NCBI RefSeq assembly: GCF_000151315.2
Contig: NW_011887293.1
Location: forward strand, 1,465,585-1,529,584
DNA length: 64,000 nucleotides
From: Capsaspora owczarzaki ATCC 30864
Lineage: Eukaryota; Opisthokonta; Filasterea
Direction of reading: 5' to 3'
How positions within the stretch are numbered: position 1 is the stretch's first letter; every line of letters begins with the position of its first letter. Below, piece after piece: positions 1-12,194 of the stretch. The position numbers were made by a program, and so were the translations under genes. The notes below the pieces were generated by a model. It ran no database searches, was not told the origin of the DNA, and saw nothing but the letters and a program-made list of their open reading frames with translations.

Positions 1-3000
1 GCAGCTTCTGCGACGTCATCTTGGCGCGAATACCAGCGCCATTGATGGCCACCAGCGTAATGTAAATCTCCTGTCCGTGAAGCAACTCCAAGGCCGAGTT
101 GGTCGCGTTGGTGGCCTCGCCTTCGACCTCGAGATACTCTTGGATTTGCGTGCCGCCGGGCCGCGTGCCGATGGCCCACTGGAAGCGGTCAATGCCGGAT
201 TGCATGTCACGCCAGTTCGACCATGTGACAATGATTTGCGTCGGATCACGCTGCGCACAAACAGTCGGAGTGCACAGGGCATGGCGCTCGGGGTCAAACG
301 GCAGCAACGCGCCAACGTCGGGTGCAGACGCGTCGGGCACCAGGCCGTCGGAAACAACAACGCTGCTGCTGGTGCCAACAGCATTGAGCACGTACACCGA
401 AACGTACAGCTTGCCAGCCAGCGGCGTGGGCGAGACGAACGTGGCATTGACTTGCAGGCCGACCGAGGTGAATTCCAGGACGTCGTCAGCACCAGGAGTG
501 GTTCCGATCGCCCAGAAGTACTCGGCCAGCGGAGCGTACATCCCTTCGAATCCCCACCACATTGCAGAAACAGTGTATGGATCGCTGCTGTAGTCGGCGT
601 CCTCCGGGCCCAAGCCGTCCACGACAACACCGGCCATTGGCGGCTGGTTGTCCACCATGACGCCGTCCGAGGCACGCTCCAAAAACAAGCCAGACTCGGT
701 GTAACAGCGAATTGTCACATAGTAGTGGTGGCCCACCAAGAGCGACTTGCCGTGCGCCGCCAGATCGAACGTGACATTGGTTTGCTGGCCAACAGGAGTA
801 AAGTCCTGCACATTGTTCAAGTAGGGAAGTGTGCCGACAGCCAGCTCGTAGCGGTTGGGCAGCTGCGGGGAAGTGTCAAAGGCTTGGCTCCAGGATGCCG
901 AGATGGAGCTCGAGCTCGACTGGTAGTCCAAGTCCTTGTCAGGCACAAGACCATCAAGCACGCGATAGCCACGCTGCAGCACAGCACGAGGCGCAGAGTC
1001 CAGCACCTTGACGCCATTCGAGTTGGCCAGGTAGCACGTGCCGTCGTTGGCAATCGCTCGCACTTGGAAGAGGTACTCTTGCCCTTCAATCATCTTGAAA
1101 GAGTCGCCGCAAACTTGCGTTGGGAAGGCCTTAAAGTTGGGATTGTGCACAGTGCCAACCGCAACACCGCTTCGCGTTGCCATGTCGGCAGTAACCGCGT
1201 GCAGGAATTGGGTGCACAAGACATCTCCGTCGGACAGACCCGAGCGTGACTTGATGGAGAATTCGAAACGAACAAACTTGCTGCAGATGGTCGAGTGCGA
1301 GCTGCACCAGTTGGAAAAGTCAAAGTTGCCAGAGAAGGTGTCGTTGTACGGTTGGTAGGTAATGTCCGAGCCAACCACAAACCCGTCAAGGACTTGCACG
1401 CTGCCAGTCAGGTTGACTGTGTTGTTGGAGGCACACACGACATCGGCATACGGCAACAGGCGCGAGTCTTGCAGCGAGCGAGAGTACGTCGGTTGGGCAC
1501 ACCACAGCGACGCGCCATTTCGCGCAGTCACTGCAACAGAATACGGCGTCGTCGTGGCATCAAAACCGACAGGCAAAGTGACAACGGTCGTCATCAGGGT
1601 GACGGTCGCGTTGGGAGTGGGCGTGACATCCTGCGACACGAGGTTCGAACCAAGCAACGCAGAGCCCACCAGCACACGGTATGTCGCAATATCAGACTCC
1701 TCGTCAACAAAAGCATCCCATGTCACGCGGATAGTCGTCGATGACAGCACTTGGTGCTCCACCCAGCCGCCAGCGGGCGACGACCAGTCCACCACAAACG
1801 CCGGGGAGCTCACCAGCGCCGAGCCGACACCCGCGCCGTTGACGCCTTCAGCGACAATGTGGTACTTTTCACCAAGCTGCAGGGCGAGTTGTGAGACCAT
1901 GCCACCAGGGTAGGTGCCAGTCATCTCAATGTCCATAATGTCGCGGCCGCGATGGCCCTTGTGCTGGAGAATGTTGACTGCCGTGTAGTTGACGGGGCGA
2001 ACGTGCCAAGTGTACTCAAACAAACCAGACTCGCCATCGGTAAAGCCAGACAGAGTCGTCTTGACGAGCGCGGAGGAAATCTGGTAGGTTGATGGGACAT
2101 TCGGGAAGATGGGATCCAGGGCGACAAGGCCATTCGTCGGCGGAGTGGCATCCACGCGAACACCGTCCGAGATGCCAGTCACATACAAGCCAGCGCCGTT
2201 GTACGCGCGGACTCGAGCAAAGTAGCGCACGCCGTGCGCCAACGAGACTTCTGGATCCAGCGCCGATTCTTCCAAAAACACAGTCTCCCAGCCGCGCGTG
2301 TTGCACTCTGCGCCCGAGCCTTCGCTCTCCACGCACCAGTCAAAGCGGGCAATGCCAGAATGGGCGTCATGGAAGCCGTACCAATGCGCTCCAATCATGT
2401 CTGTCTGCGACTGGAAGACCAAGTCGAGATGCGAAAAGCCGTCAAACACGCGACCGGTCGAGGGACGCGAGCCATCCACGCGAATGCCGTTAGACGTGCC
2501 GACAGAGCAGAGCCCGGCCATATTGCAGGCGCGAAGCGTCACAAAGTACTTGCGACCGTCGGTCAGTGACAGTCCGCTGCGCGATGCGACAGTGCTGGTT
2601 CCCACTGGGGTGAAGAGCATGACATCCTCGTGGTTTGGCTTGGTGCCGACAGCCCACTCAAACACCTTGATGCCAGACTCGGGATCGACAAAATTGAGCC
2701 ACTGGCCAGCAATGCTTGTGCGGTTGGTGGAATAGTCGTCGTCCTCTTGGCGGATGCTGGCGATGGAGGCGACATCCAGGACCTGGCCGATGGAAGGCGG
2801 CGTGCTGTCCACCGTGATGGGCAACGACGATGCAAACGAGTGGAGTCCGGCACCATTTTCAGCGCGCACCACAATGTAGTAAACGTGTGCTTGCTGGATG
2901 GCGTTGGCCAGGTTGGTTTGCGTCGCCGAAGACATGGAAGGCACACGAACAAACGGCCGAACGTTGGCGAGACCAGGGACGGTACCAATGCCCCAGGAGT

Positions 3001-6000
3001 ACGAGTCAATGCCCGACTCGAGATCGACAAAGCCAGCCCAATCCACCGTGATGGCGTTAATGTCGGTATGGTACTGGTTGGCCACAATGCGCGCCACCGT
3101 GACCTTGCCCACCACGGGCGGTGACGGGTCCAGAATGATGCCATCCGAGAATGCAGTGGCACTCAGACCCACCAAGTCGGTGCCGCGAACGGTGATAAAG
3201 TAGCGCACGCCCGCTTGCGGTGCAACTTGGAAGCCGTGCGTTGCCGACTCGGCCGCTGCCACCGCCTTGAGCGCAGTGCCGACGTGTCTAAACTCAAACA
3301 CATCAATGCCGCCTGGAGACGAGCCAATCGCCCACTCGTAGTACGCAATGCCTGTGAGGTGGACGAGCTCTGACTCCTCCAGATCAACGAAAGGCTGCCA
3401 GCTGCCGTACATTTCAGAGATGGAGACCTGATAGTCCTTGTCGTTGGCCAGCGAGTTGCACAGGAGCGAGCCGTCACAAATGTGCGCGGGAACGGGCGGG
3501 GTTAGATCCACCGTGATGCCGTTCGAGCAGCCGTACGTGAAGGGCGCCTCAATGCTGCCAACGCGGCCGCGGAAGCAGACATAGTAGCGCACGCCCTGCA
3601 GCAGATGCAGACCGATGGCGGTCACGACACGAGGCAAGTCCACATTGTTGGATGACGGGACAATGGCGTCGTTCGGCAGTAACGGAGCAGTCGAGTTGGC
3701 CACAAATGTGCTGTTGATGACCGACTTGGCGACGTTTTGCGCAGAGGCAATCTTGGACAGCTCCATGCGGTTGCGGAACTCGATCAGCGAAGCATTCGCC
3801 GTTTCAGTGCGAAGATCAAACCAGCCGACCGGAACAAAGTTCTCGCCAAGCGGAATGTCGGGCGTCAGGAGAGGCGTGTCCGAGTTGATCACGCTGAGCG
3901 AGAATTGCCAGCGAACGCCGCCGTTCAGGACGCGGCCAGTCATCGGATCGGCCTCCAAGAATGAGTTGTGAATGGCCGGATTGGCATTCAGCCCACCCAC
4001 GCCGAGCAGCAGGCTGCTGTTGGCGTGCAAAAAGTGCGGCTTGGACATGTACAGAGGGTACTGCTCCCACATGAGCAGCGGCTGCGCGCCATCTACCATC
4101 AGCGCAAACTGCGCGCGCGCAAACTCCGAGGCCGCCAGCGCGTTCGATGCAAGCTCAAACCGGTTGACAGTGTGCAGATTGTTGAGCGCAGAGTTGCCAG
4201 TGTACTCGAAGCTCGAGGCGCGGCGCATGTCGCGGTCGAAAATGTAATAGTGCGTGCGAAGCGGGGCGTCCGACAGCCAGGTCGTGTTGCGCAATGCGCA
4301 AGGGAGCTGCACGCCGTCGTAACCAGCCACTGCAGATGTAAATCCGGTGGTCGCCAGCTCTGCCAGCCCACCAATACCAGCAAAGTAGTTGACGTTCTCA
4401 ATGTCGTCGGTTCCCGTGTGCATTTGCTCAGGCAGAGCCGTGCTGGTGGCCGCAGCAGCACTGGCATGGTGCGTCAAGATTCCACGCACTGTTTGCTGGC
4501 CAAAGGTCGGATCCATGACCTTGAGACGAGCCAGCATGCGATCCTGGTATCCAAGAACAACATCTCGCACCAAGCGCGTGCAGACCAGCCGCGAGTCGTA
4601 GTAGTCGAGGAACGCCGTGGCCAGGTACATAAAGTAGTTGCTCATGACGTCCACGAGGTCGATGCGGCGTTGAGCAGACATTGTCACGCCCTGCAGCAAG
4701 CCGGCGAGCGCGTCCGCCTTGAAGGCCGGACTGTCTGAGCTGAGCACAATCAGCTGCACAAACTGGTCCAAACTCGCCATGTTGGTGAGAATACCATAGA
4801 CTGCGCTGGCTTCCGTCTGCGTGAGAGCAAAGTACTGCGACGACGCCAAGTTGCCATAGGTCGCGGGGTTCAGCCAGTGAGCGTACGTGAACAGCTCCAA
4901 GCCGGATGCGACTGGCAACTCGTTAATTTGGAGATAGGGAACCGCCGTGCTCATGTTGGACGAGATGGTCGGGATGACGGAAGCCCTGCCGAGCTGGTAC
5001 CACAGAAGGTCGTTCAAAGAGGCCTCGATTCCACCGCCAATAATGTTCAGCTTGGCAGTGTAGTCGCTCGTGGCAAGCATGTCGGTCGTCAGCACGCGGG
5101 CCAAGGTAGGCAGCCAGTAGGACAGCTGTGTTGCAACAAGATACTTGAGTGCCTCGACCTCCTTGTACGTTGCCGTGCGGTAAAGGTAGAGGAGACGAAG
5201 GTAGGCGGCGTTCAGCACGACAACGCCATCGGACGTGTCGTTCCGCCCGCCTGACAAGGCCGAATCAAACTCTTGGCGGACGTAGCGCACATAATCGAGC
5301 TGCGTGCGTTTCGAGTCGAAGGTGGCCGCAAGGCGCTCTTCCACCTGCTTGTAGACGTACGGCCCAACCTCAGCAACGATCGGCTGTGCCAGCCCTGCAG
5401 TCCAGTTTTGCGCGTTGGTCAAGTTGAACAGGTACACGTAGTTGTGGCGCACGGGCGCAACATCCTCGACTGCCAGGTTGTTAATCCAGTTGGCAAACGA
5501 CAGGGGCATGTCGACACGCGGCAAAGGAATGATTGGCTGGAAGCGCTGCACGTCCTCAAACACAATCGTGTTGTCCAGAGGGACACCGGCAGTACCGATT
5601 GACCACTCGTACGTGTAGCGCATGATTGTGTCAGGGAAGCCGTCGAACGAGGCAGCGAGGGAGGAATCAGACGACGTGTAGTCACGATCCGCCAGAACAA
5701 AGCTCGAGTTGCTGGTGACTGACGAGGCAGATGCCAGATCAACATCCAGAATGTTGATGCGGCGAGACTGAGCAAACATTGTGCCGTCAACGGGCACCGC
5801 GGGAACGGTCCGATCAGTGCGCAGCCCCACGCGGTTCCACGCACGAAGCGTAATGAACATGGGTGTAGTAAAGGCCACAGGGAGCTCCATCAGCCGATGC
5901 ACAGTGTTGCTGACCTGGTACGGCTCGGACACGTTGAAAAACTCTGTCACGAATGCGGTTGGCGACGGCAGCGTGCCGATGGCCCACGCATACTGCAGGA

Positions 6001-9000
6001 CATCCGACTCGTAATCTTCAAACTCGTCGAATTCGATGTTAAACTGCACCGTCGTGCGAGTGGGGAACTCGAGAGTTGCAGAGAGTCCACCCGTGGGGAC
6101 AGGCGGGCTGTCGTCGATGCGGTACAAATCCGTCGAGCTAATCACGCAGGTTGCGGCCTTGTCGCACACTTGCACGTACACCCTGAATTCGTCGCCAGCA
6201 GAGAAGCTGAGCAGGCCGTTTTCGCCTCGAGCGATGGCACCGGTTGCAACGTAATCGGTCGGGTTGGGCGGATCAAACAGCGTCACACCAGCAATGCCCG
6301 CGTACTCGGCCTCGGGGGCCTCGTCATGCGACACAACAATCGACCACAGGTAGTGCGAAAAGGTGTCATCGGAAGAAAAGTCCGTCCAGGTTGCCGTCAC
6401 GGAAGTGGTCGACAGCTGGAAGCCAAAGATTCCGCCAAAAGAAACGTTGGCCTGGCGCTCATCGAACGTGTTGGTCTCGACTGAAATCACAGCAGGTGTG
6501 GGGGAGGATGGCAAGATGCGCACACCATCCGAGAAGGCGGTTGCAAACAACCCCTTTTCGTTGAATCCGCGAACAGACACATAGTAAACAACTCCTGGTG
6601 TAAGGACGTAGCCAGCTCCGAGCGCGTTCAGCAAGTACCATGTCTGGCACTTGCGGTTGCCGTGGACGTCAAAGCCACACGGCAGCGAGCCGCCAGCAAA
6701 CGCCAGGATATCCTCGGCGCCCGCACTCGTGCCAATGGCCACCTCGTACAGCGCAATGCCAGTGTGCGGATCATTGAAGCCATCCCACACGGCAAACAGG
6801 CCAGGCGCTCCATTGTGCGCGTCAATGTCAATGTGCGACTCGGGGCCAAGCGTTTCAACAACGGTGCCGGCGTAGGGCGGGCTGCGATCCACCAGGAAGG
6901 GCGTGGCAGCGCTCGAGGTGGAGAACAGGCCAGCATGCGACCACGCGCGGACCGTCAACCAGTAGCTGTGGCCGTCGAGAAGCTTGGCGAGCGGCTCGCT
7001 GTCGATCTGCAAATTGCAGTTAATGTTGTGCGTGTTGTTCGTGCAGGTCACCCAGTCGTAGAGTCGATAGTTTTCAACAGGAGACCGAATGAAGGGCTTG
7101 ATGTCTTCATTCTCCATGTACGAGCCAATGGCCCAGTCAAAGTGGTCGACGCCAGAGACAATGTCAATCATGCCGTTCCAGGACACGAGGATCTGACCGC
7201 TGCCGCCCTGTGCCACCTGCACAATACCCTCTGTGGGAGGGCTGATCACGACAATGTACTCTTCGGCGGAGGTGCCCGTGATTTCACGACCCGACATGGT
7301 CACGGCAACCACGTTAATGACAAACTCCTCGCCGTCCTCGAGCTGGATACCAGGCTGGATTTGAAGCGTCAGGCTGTTCTCAAGCACGCCGTCATTCCAA
7401 AAGATGCGGTTGCCCACCTCGGTGTGCTCGGCCGCAGTGCCCAAGCCCACGCGATAAAAGGCAACGCCAGCGCCCTCGTCCAAAAAGTTCCACTCGAGCT
7501 CGACACGCAGCTTGCTGGCTCCGTCGGCGAGGCGGACGTACTGGCGACCGTCTGTGCCGCGGTAGGAATTGGAGACTTTGATGGCGTCAAAGTGCGCTTG
7601 GGCATCGTGATCAACGTCAATACCGTCCGAGCACACGGCCACCGTGCTGTCGGCGGCGTTGTACGCACGCACAGCAAAGTGAAAGCGGCGGTTGTAACGC
7701 AAGGTCTGATTGGCCGACGCGCCAAACTGCCGCTCTCCCATCGTGGCAAGGAGCTGCGAAGTATTGTGACGCACACCGGCGGCATCCAAGTAGCCTTGCT
7801 GCAGATCGACCGAAGCGCGACGCGCGCCATAGTCAAACTTTTCTGTCGTGTCCTTGAGAAGAGGGTCGCTGGTGGTCTGGAACGGCTGGATGACACACAT
7901 GACCGCTGGACAGGCGCCCTTCACGGCACGCGCCGGCACCTTGTCACCATGGACGTGCACGGCGTGAGCGTCCGTCACGACCAGCTGCTCGGCGCTTGTC
8001 GGGCATAGCACATTGCAGGCGTCTGGGTCGCCAGAAACGGGGGAGCAAGGCGTTCCCAACGCGTACTCGTAGTGGTGAATGCCAGACTCGTGGTCAAAGA
8101 ACGAGTCCCAGTAGGCAAAGAGCTCCAGGCTGTTTTGGTGGTCAATGTCGTTGATCAGGCCTGCGCGCTCCACGTCGGCCACAAACCCAGGCTCGGGCGG
8201 AGTCAAATCCATGGTGACCTGGGCGCTGCGGGTCGTGAACAGTCCGGCACGGTCTGTCACCATCATGCGGAACTCGTACGAAGAAAGCTGGTACGCATGG
8301 AACTGCTCGCGCTGCAGCGTGATTTGCATGGAGGTGAGCGCAGCCGTTTGCAGCCGGTAGAACTGCTTGTCGCGTTCCGTTGGCGAGGAGGTGACGGGAT
8401 CCTTGAAACCATCCTCAAACACGTCGGGTCGCGCTTGGCCAGTGATGCGACTCGGCAAGTCGGACTGAAGCTTCAGCGGCAGGTACAATCCTGCAGGCAT
8501 CTCTTGACAGGTGCCCGTCGGATACGTTCGGCAGAGCTTCCAGTCGACGGACGGCCAAGTGCCAAGACCAACGCCCGACTGGGTGTCGACAACCCAGAAG
8601 AACACGTTCATGTTCATCAGATTGGATTGATACGCTTTCGAGTTATGCGTGCGACCGCATGCATCGCCGGTGCCCACAATCAACTGCGACACGCTTGGCG
8701 GGTCGAGATCCACGAGCACCGTGCGGCGGGCCCATGCACTGACATGCCCAAACATGTTGTAGGCGCGCACGTAAAAGTGATACCAAAAGCCACTCTTGAA
8801 GCGGGTCCCGGACTGGGACTCGAGAACGGCTTCGGTGGATGTCACAAGGCCATTCGACACGCCGACAAAGATGGTGGAGCCAGCAGTGACTCGCACCTTG
8901 ATGGTGGGATCGCTTGAAGGCGTGTTCGGATCCATCGATGCGGCAGGCGCATTCAAGCCGGTTGTAGTGAACCTGAATTCGTACGAGAAGATGGCCAGCC

Positions 9001-12000
9001 GCTGCGGGGAAGCGAGATCGGTGTCCAGAATGGATTGGTCCAGGTAGCCGGGATCGGGAGTAATCAAGTTGGCGCCAGGCCGATCGTACTGACTGATCAT
9101 GTTGTCCAAATCGGTATTATTGAAGGACTGGCTGCGAAGGATGTCCTGATCAGGCTCCATAAAAACGTGATTCCAGCGGAATCGGAAGCTCTTGTCGTGT
9201 GTTTGGTACCACTTTTCATTGCCAGTTGGTTTGTAGACGTGGGCAGGATGATACGACGCATTGCTGGATGTGTAACTGGGATCGACAAACATGTTCTTGA
9301 GCTCCAGGTCACGATCGACGAGGTTGATCTGGGCATAGTGGTCCCAGACAACGCTCGGATCGGGAATGTATGCCCGATTCGGTAGATTGTTGGTTTCCGA
9401 CGTAGCTCGGCATCTGTCCTCAGCATTGCCAATGTTCCACGGCTTGGGCAGCTGCGGGAGTGCTCCAGCATCCAAGCACTCGGCCACGGTGGCGCTGGGA
9501 GCAGTGAGGTCGTAGGACAGCATCCACAACGCCGAGCGGCCGTCACCAGCCGCATTGGCGACACGGACCTTGACAGTATACACGTTGTTGTTGACCGGAA
9601 GTGTATTGCTCGGAAAGGTGACAGAGATGCTAGCAGGATTGGACGAGGTAATATTGCCGCTCGTTTGAATCAGCGGATTGGACCAGTCTTTGCCCTTGAA
9701 AACGGCAGCACTCCAGGTTCTGATTGAGGACTGCATCTCAGAGAACGCCGAGGGCCTAAACTTGAACTGGGGCCACGCCGGGCTTCCAGTCTGCGTCACA
9801 CAAGCAGCCAAGGCAGGGTTGGTAGCGCGGGACTGGCCTTTGAGCGGGCCGGTAAAGCTGCACGAGCCAGCAATCCAACGCGGGCTGGTGTTTGCCTGGT
9901 CAAACACATCCGCGGGGGAGGCCAGAACAGGGCGAGTGGGGTCGAACATGATGATAAACGTGGACGAGCGTTCGGTGCGCTGATTGCTCAAGGCAAAGTT
10001 GTTGGCAAATCGATAGTTGATGGTGAGCTTGGTGCATTCATTGACAACGCCGTCCGCAGGGCGGGCGCTTGAGAAGATGCGACAGCTTGCCGGCGGATTG
10101 AACTTGATGTTGTTTGTGGCACCCGCAGTGATTTCGTACCAAATGTTGCGGCGATATGTGTTGTACGGAGGGGTGAAATTGATGTCGCCTGCAAAGGAAT
10201 TACTGCAGCTCGAACCGCAAGGTGAACTGGAGAGAGGGCGCATTTCCTGTGATGCCGAGTCGAGATACTTCAGGAAGCCATTGACAGAGCCACTAGTTTG
10301 GGGGAGATAATTCGTCGCAGGTGCCCAATCCTTGACCAGCCAAGCGTTGGTCAATCCGGCTGCGTTCGTTCCGGCGCTCAGGGGAACGAGGACGAGGTTT
10401 TGATCGGTGGTGTCGGGCGCACCCTCGTAGTTGAACTCAAACCGAATGTACATGCCGAGTTTGTTGCGGGATTGAGCGTCGTAATGATAATCATACTGCA
10501 ACGGTGTTGAGCCCCTGTTATCTGTCACCCACTTGTAAGGATCTGGCATCCACGGGTTGACTATACCCTCGAATGTTCGCACTGCCGGATCGAGCGAGGA
10601 CTGTAGCGAGCGAAACGAGGGGATTCCATTCTCGAAGCCGTTGGTGTTCTCCACAAGCGTCCGAGTCAAGACAAACATGGGAACAGCAGTGTCGCACCGC
10701 AGACCATTCCAAATGTTTGCAATGGAACCGTCGCTAATGCCGAACGTGGTAGGGTACCCGGAGGCAGTCTTGGTACACGTGCATAGATTGGCTTGATCCA
10801 ATCTTGGGTTGCCATGATAACAACCAGAGTTGAGTGCACTCCACGCAGAGAGAGTAGGGTCATCTTGACCCGGCCATTGGAAGTACCACTGGTGGTTGCC
10901 GCCAGACATAGAATTATGGTCGACAAAACCGCCAAGTGGTTGTCCCAAACTGTTGAACTCGAAGGTCGGAGGGCGACACTGACGAGAACGACGCGTGCTG
11001 GAATACAGGAATGAGCAGTAATCCGTCGTCGAGGATTCGCAAAACTTTGAAAACTTGGTAAACACGGTTTGACTCGGCGGCTTTGTCAATCCAAAGTAGC
11101 AATCAGAGAGGTCATTGTTCACTCCCGATTGACAGTGACGGCTGAATGGGATGTAGTTGGTTGACGACGCCGGGTTGCAATAGCATGTGCCGCCAAACGA
11201 TGTGGCCAACTCGGCACTACGCTTTGGAAAGCTTGGCACAGCGGCCTGGAAATAGATATCGATGCCTGAGCCTGGGGCAGAGTCGGTGGTGTACAGCGAA
11301 GATTGCGCACAGTGCCCGGAAGGATAATACCTGTTCAGGTCCGGCTCGTCCCAGCCTGGAATGGTGTAGCGGGTGTCGCAACTGCACGATTCGGCACACG
11401 TCGAGCCCCATTTGTTAAAGTCGCAAACGAGAGAGTCGACGCATGTGCGGAAGCGGTAGATACGATCCTCCTTGTCATTGTCGTGATGGCTAAAATGCGC
11501 CGTCAGCACAGAACCGTCCTGGTCTCCGTATCGCGCTTCAAAAGCGATGGTGTCGTCCCAGCCGTTCAAATCGCCACGGTCTCGACACGAGCTGATTCTC
11601 TGGGCCGTGTTTGATCCAACCCGGCAATAGTAGTGTTGTGTTTTGCGATCCTCTTTGCCGTTGTCGTGAACCGACTGTCAAAGATGCACCAAAAGTCAAC
11701 ATCATTGGCCAGCTTTCGTTCCATCGCCTTTTCAAACATTGGGTGGTACTGTGCAGCTTACAAACCAGCCAATAATGGCGGAGCCAATCTTATTCGGGCT
11801 TGCACCAACATCAAAGTTGATGGGAGTGTCAAATTGGTTGAGATAGTCCGTCCACAGGCAGTTTGCCAGGTTGGTGTACTGCACGCCGTTGCACACAAAC
11901 CAGAACAGACGGTCCTCCTTCTTGTTCCAATTCTCAGAATACCATCCAGTGATTGCTTGATTAGCTGGGCACACCTTATACACTTGCTGTTCTCGCAACA

Positions 12001-12194
12001 CGGCGGATAAGCAAATCGAGACATTCAAAAATTCAACGAAACATTTCACCAACAAGCCAACGAACAAACTTCAAACAAAAAAGCCGTACAGTGTCCCAGT
12101 TGTTCACCCATCCTGGGCCCCAGAGGCCTCGGTTCTGCCACCAGCTGATCACGGCGCTTTTGACACCACCATCCCAGAAATTTTGACCGCGAAC
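1..12194 (-). CDS. Giant dermatopontin / FN3-like / CD36-ectodomain adhesion-type protein (partial)
   Basis: The 3' end of the gene lies beyond base 1. I see coding exons at 12194-12090, 11986-11762 and 11674 to the window edge, with introns 12089-11987 (gtacgg...acag) and 11761-11675 (gtaagc...acag), both phase 0. The last exon is open for about 3,890 codons. Domains in order: an N-terminal dermatopontin domain (repeats containing KEDR); a Cys-rich segment of about 800 residues with no clear family; about eight FN3-like modules (pattern W.GF.D.ESGI..YEWAIGT ... YFVTVRA.N.AGL ... SDGIRVD.SPP); a CD36 ectodomain; and about ten more FN3-like modules. No membrane segment is visible in the window. 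The start codon and signal peptide are not resolved; an in-frame ATG at 12284 exists but does not give a signal peptide. The likely role is as a secreted or surface matrix/adhesion protein (inference). The coding frame is certain; the module count is approximate. Confidence 0.85.
3760..5510 (-). other. CD36/scavenger receptor class B ectodomain nested in the giant protein
   Basis: Family landmarks read in order: FANWINN then YVYLFNLTNAQNW (CD36 'FNV.NP' region); AEVGPYVYK (the GPY.Y hallmark); VRDVVLGYQDRMLARL (CD36 'RELLWGY.DP'); HTGTDD; RTHYYIFDRDMRR (CD36 'SIYAVFESD'); YPLYMSKPHFLHA (CD36 'PVYISLPHFLYA'); EADPMTGRVLNGGVRWQFSL (CD36 'DIEPITG...AKRLQVN'); and VPVGWFDLR. The length, about 580 residues, is somewhat longer than the roughly 410-residue vertebrate ectodomain. 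The two membrane helices that normally bracket a CD36 ectodomain are missing. Instead it is flanked on both sides by halves of one FN3-like module. In the family this fold binds lipoproteins and fatty acids and forms a lipid tunnel; that it does so here is inference. Confidence 0.85.
11400..12140 (-). other. Dermatopontin domain (N-terminal part of the giant protein)
   Basis: Three repeats of the dermatopontin type are visible across the first exons: WVNNWDT-QVYKVCPANQAI then NWNKKEDRLFWFVC; NQFDTPINFDVG then SVHDNGKEDRKTQHYYCRVG; and WDDTIAFEARYGDQD then HHDNDKEDRIYRFRTC. The repeated W-x(5)-F-x(7)-C, N..KEDR, F.F.C pattern matches animal dermatopontin (tyrosine-rich matrix protein). The second repeat reads correctly only if the 87-bp intron 11761-11675 is removed, which supports the splice call. 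Dermatopontin is an extracellular matrix/collagen-binding protein in animals; the ligand here is unknown. Confidence 0.75.

Noticed and set aside
77-8917. Long open frames on the plus strand opposite the giant gene (for example 77-1249, 3968-4738, 6662-8008, 8072-8917)
   Set aside because: Their translations are Arg/His/Val-rich with no domains, while the minus-strand frame gives continuous FN3-like, CD36 and dermatopontin sequence. They are antisense shadows of a GC-rich gene.
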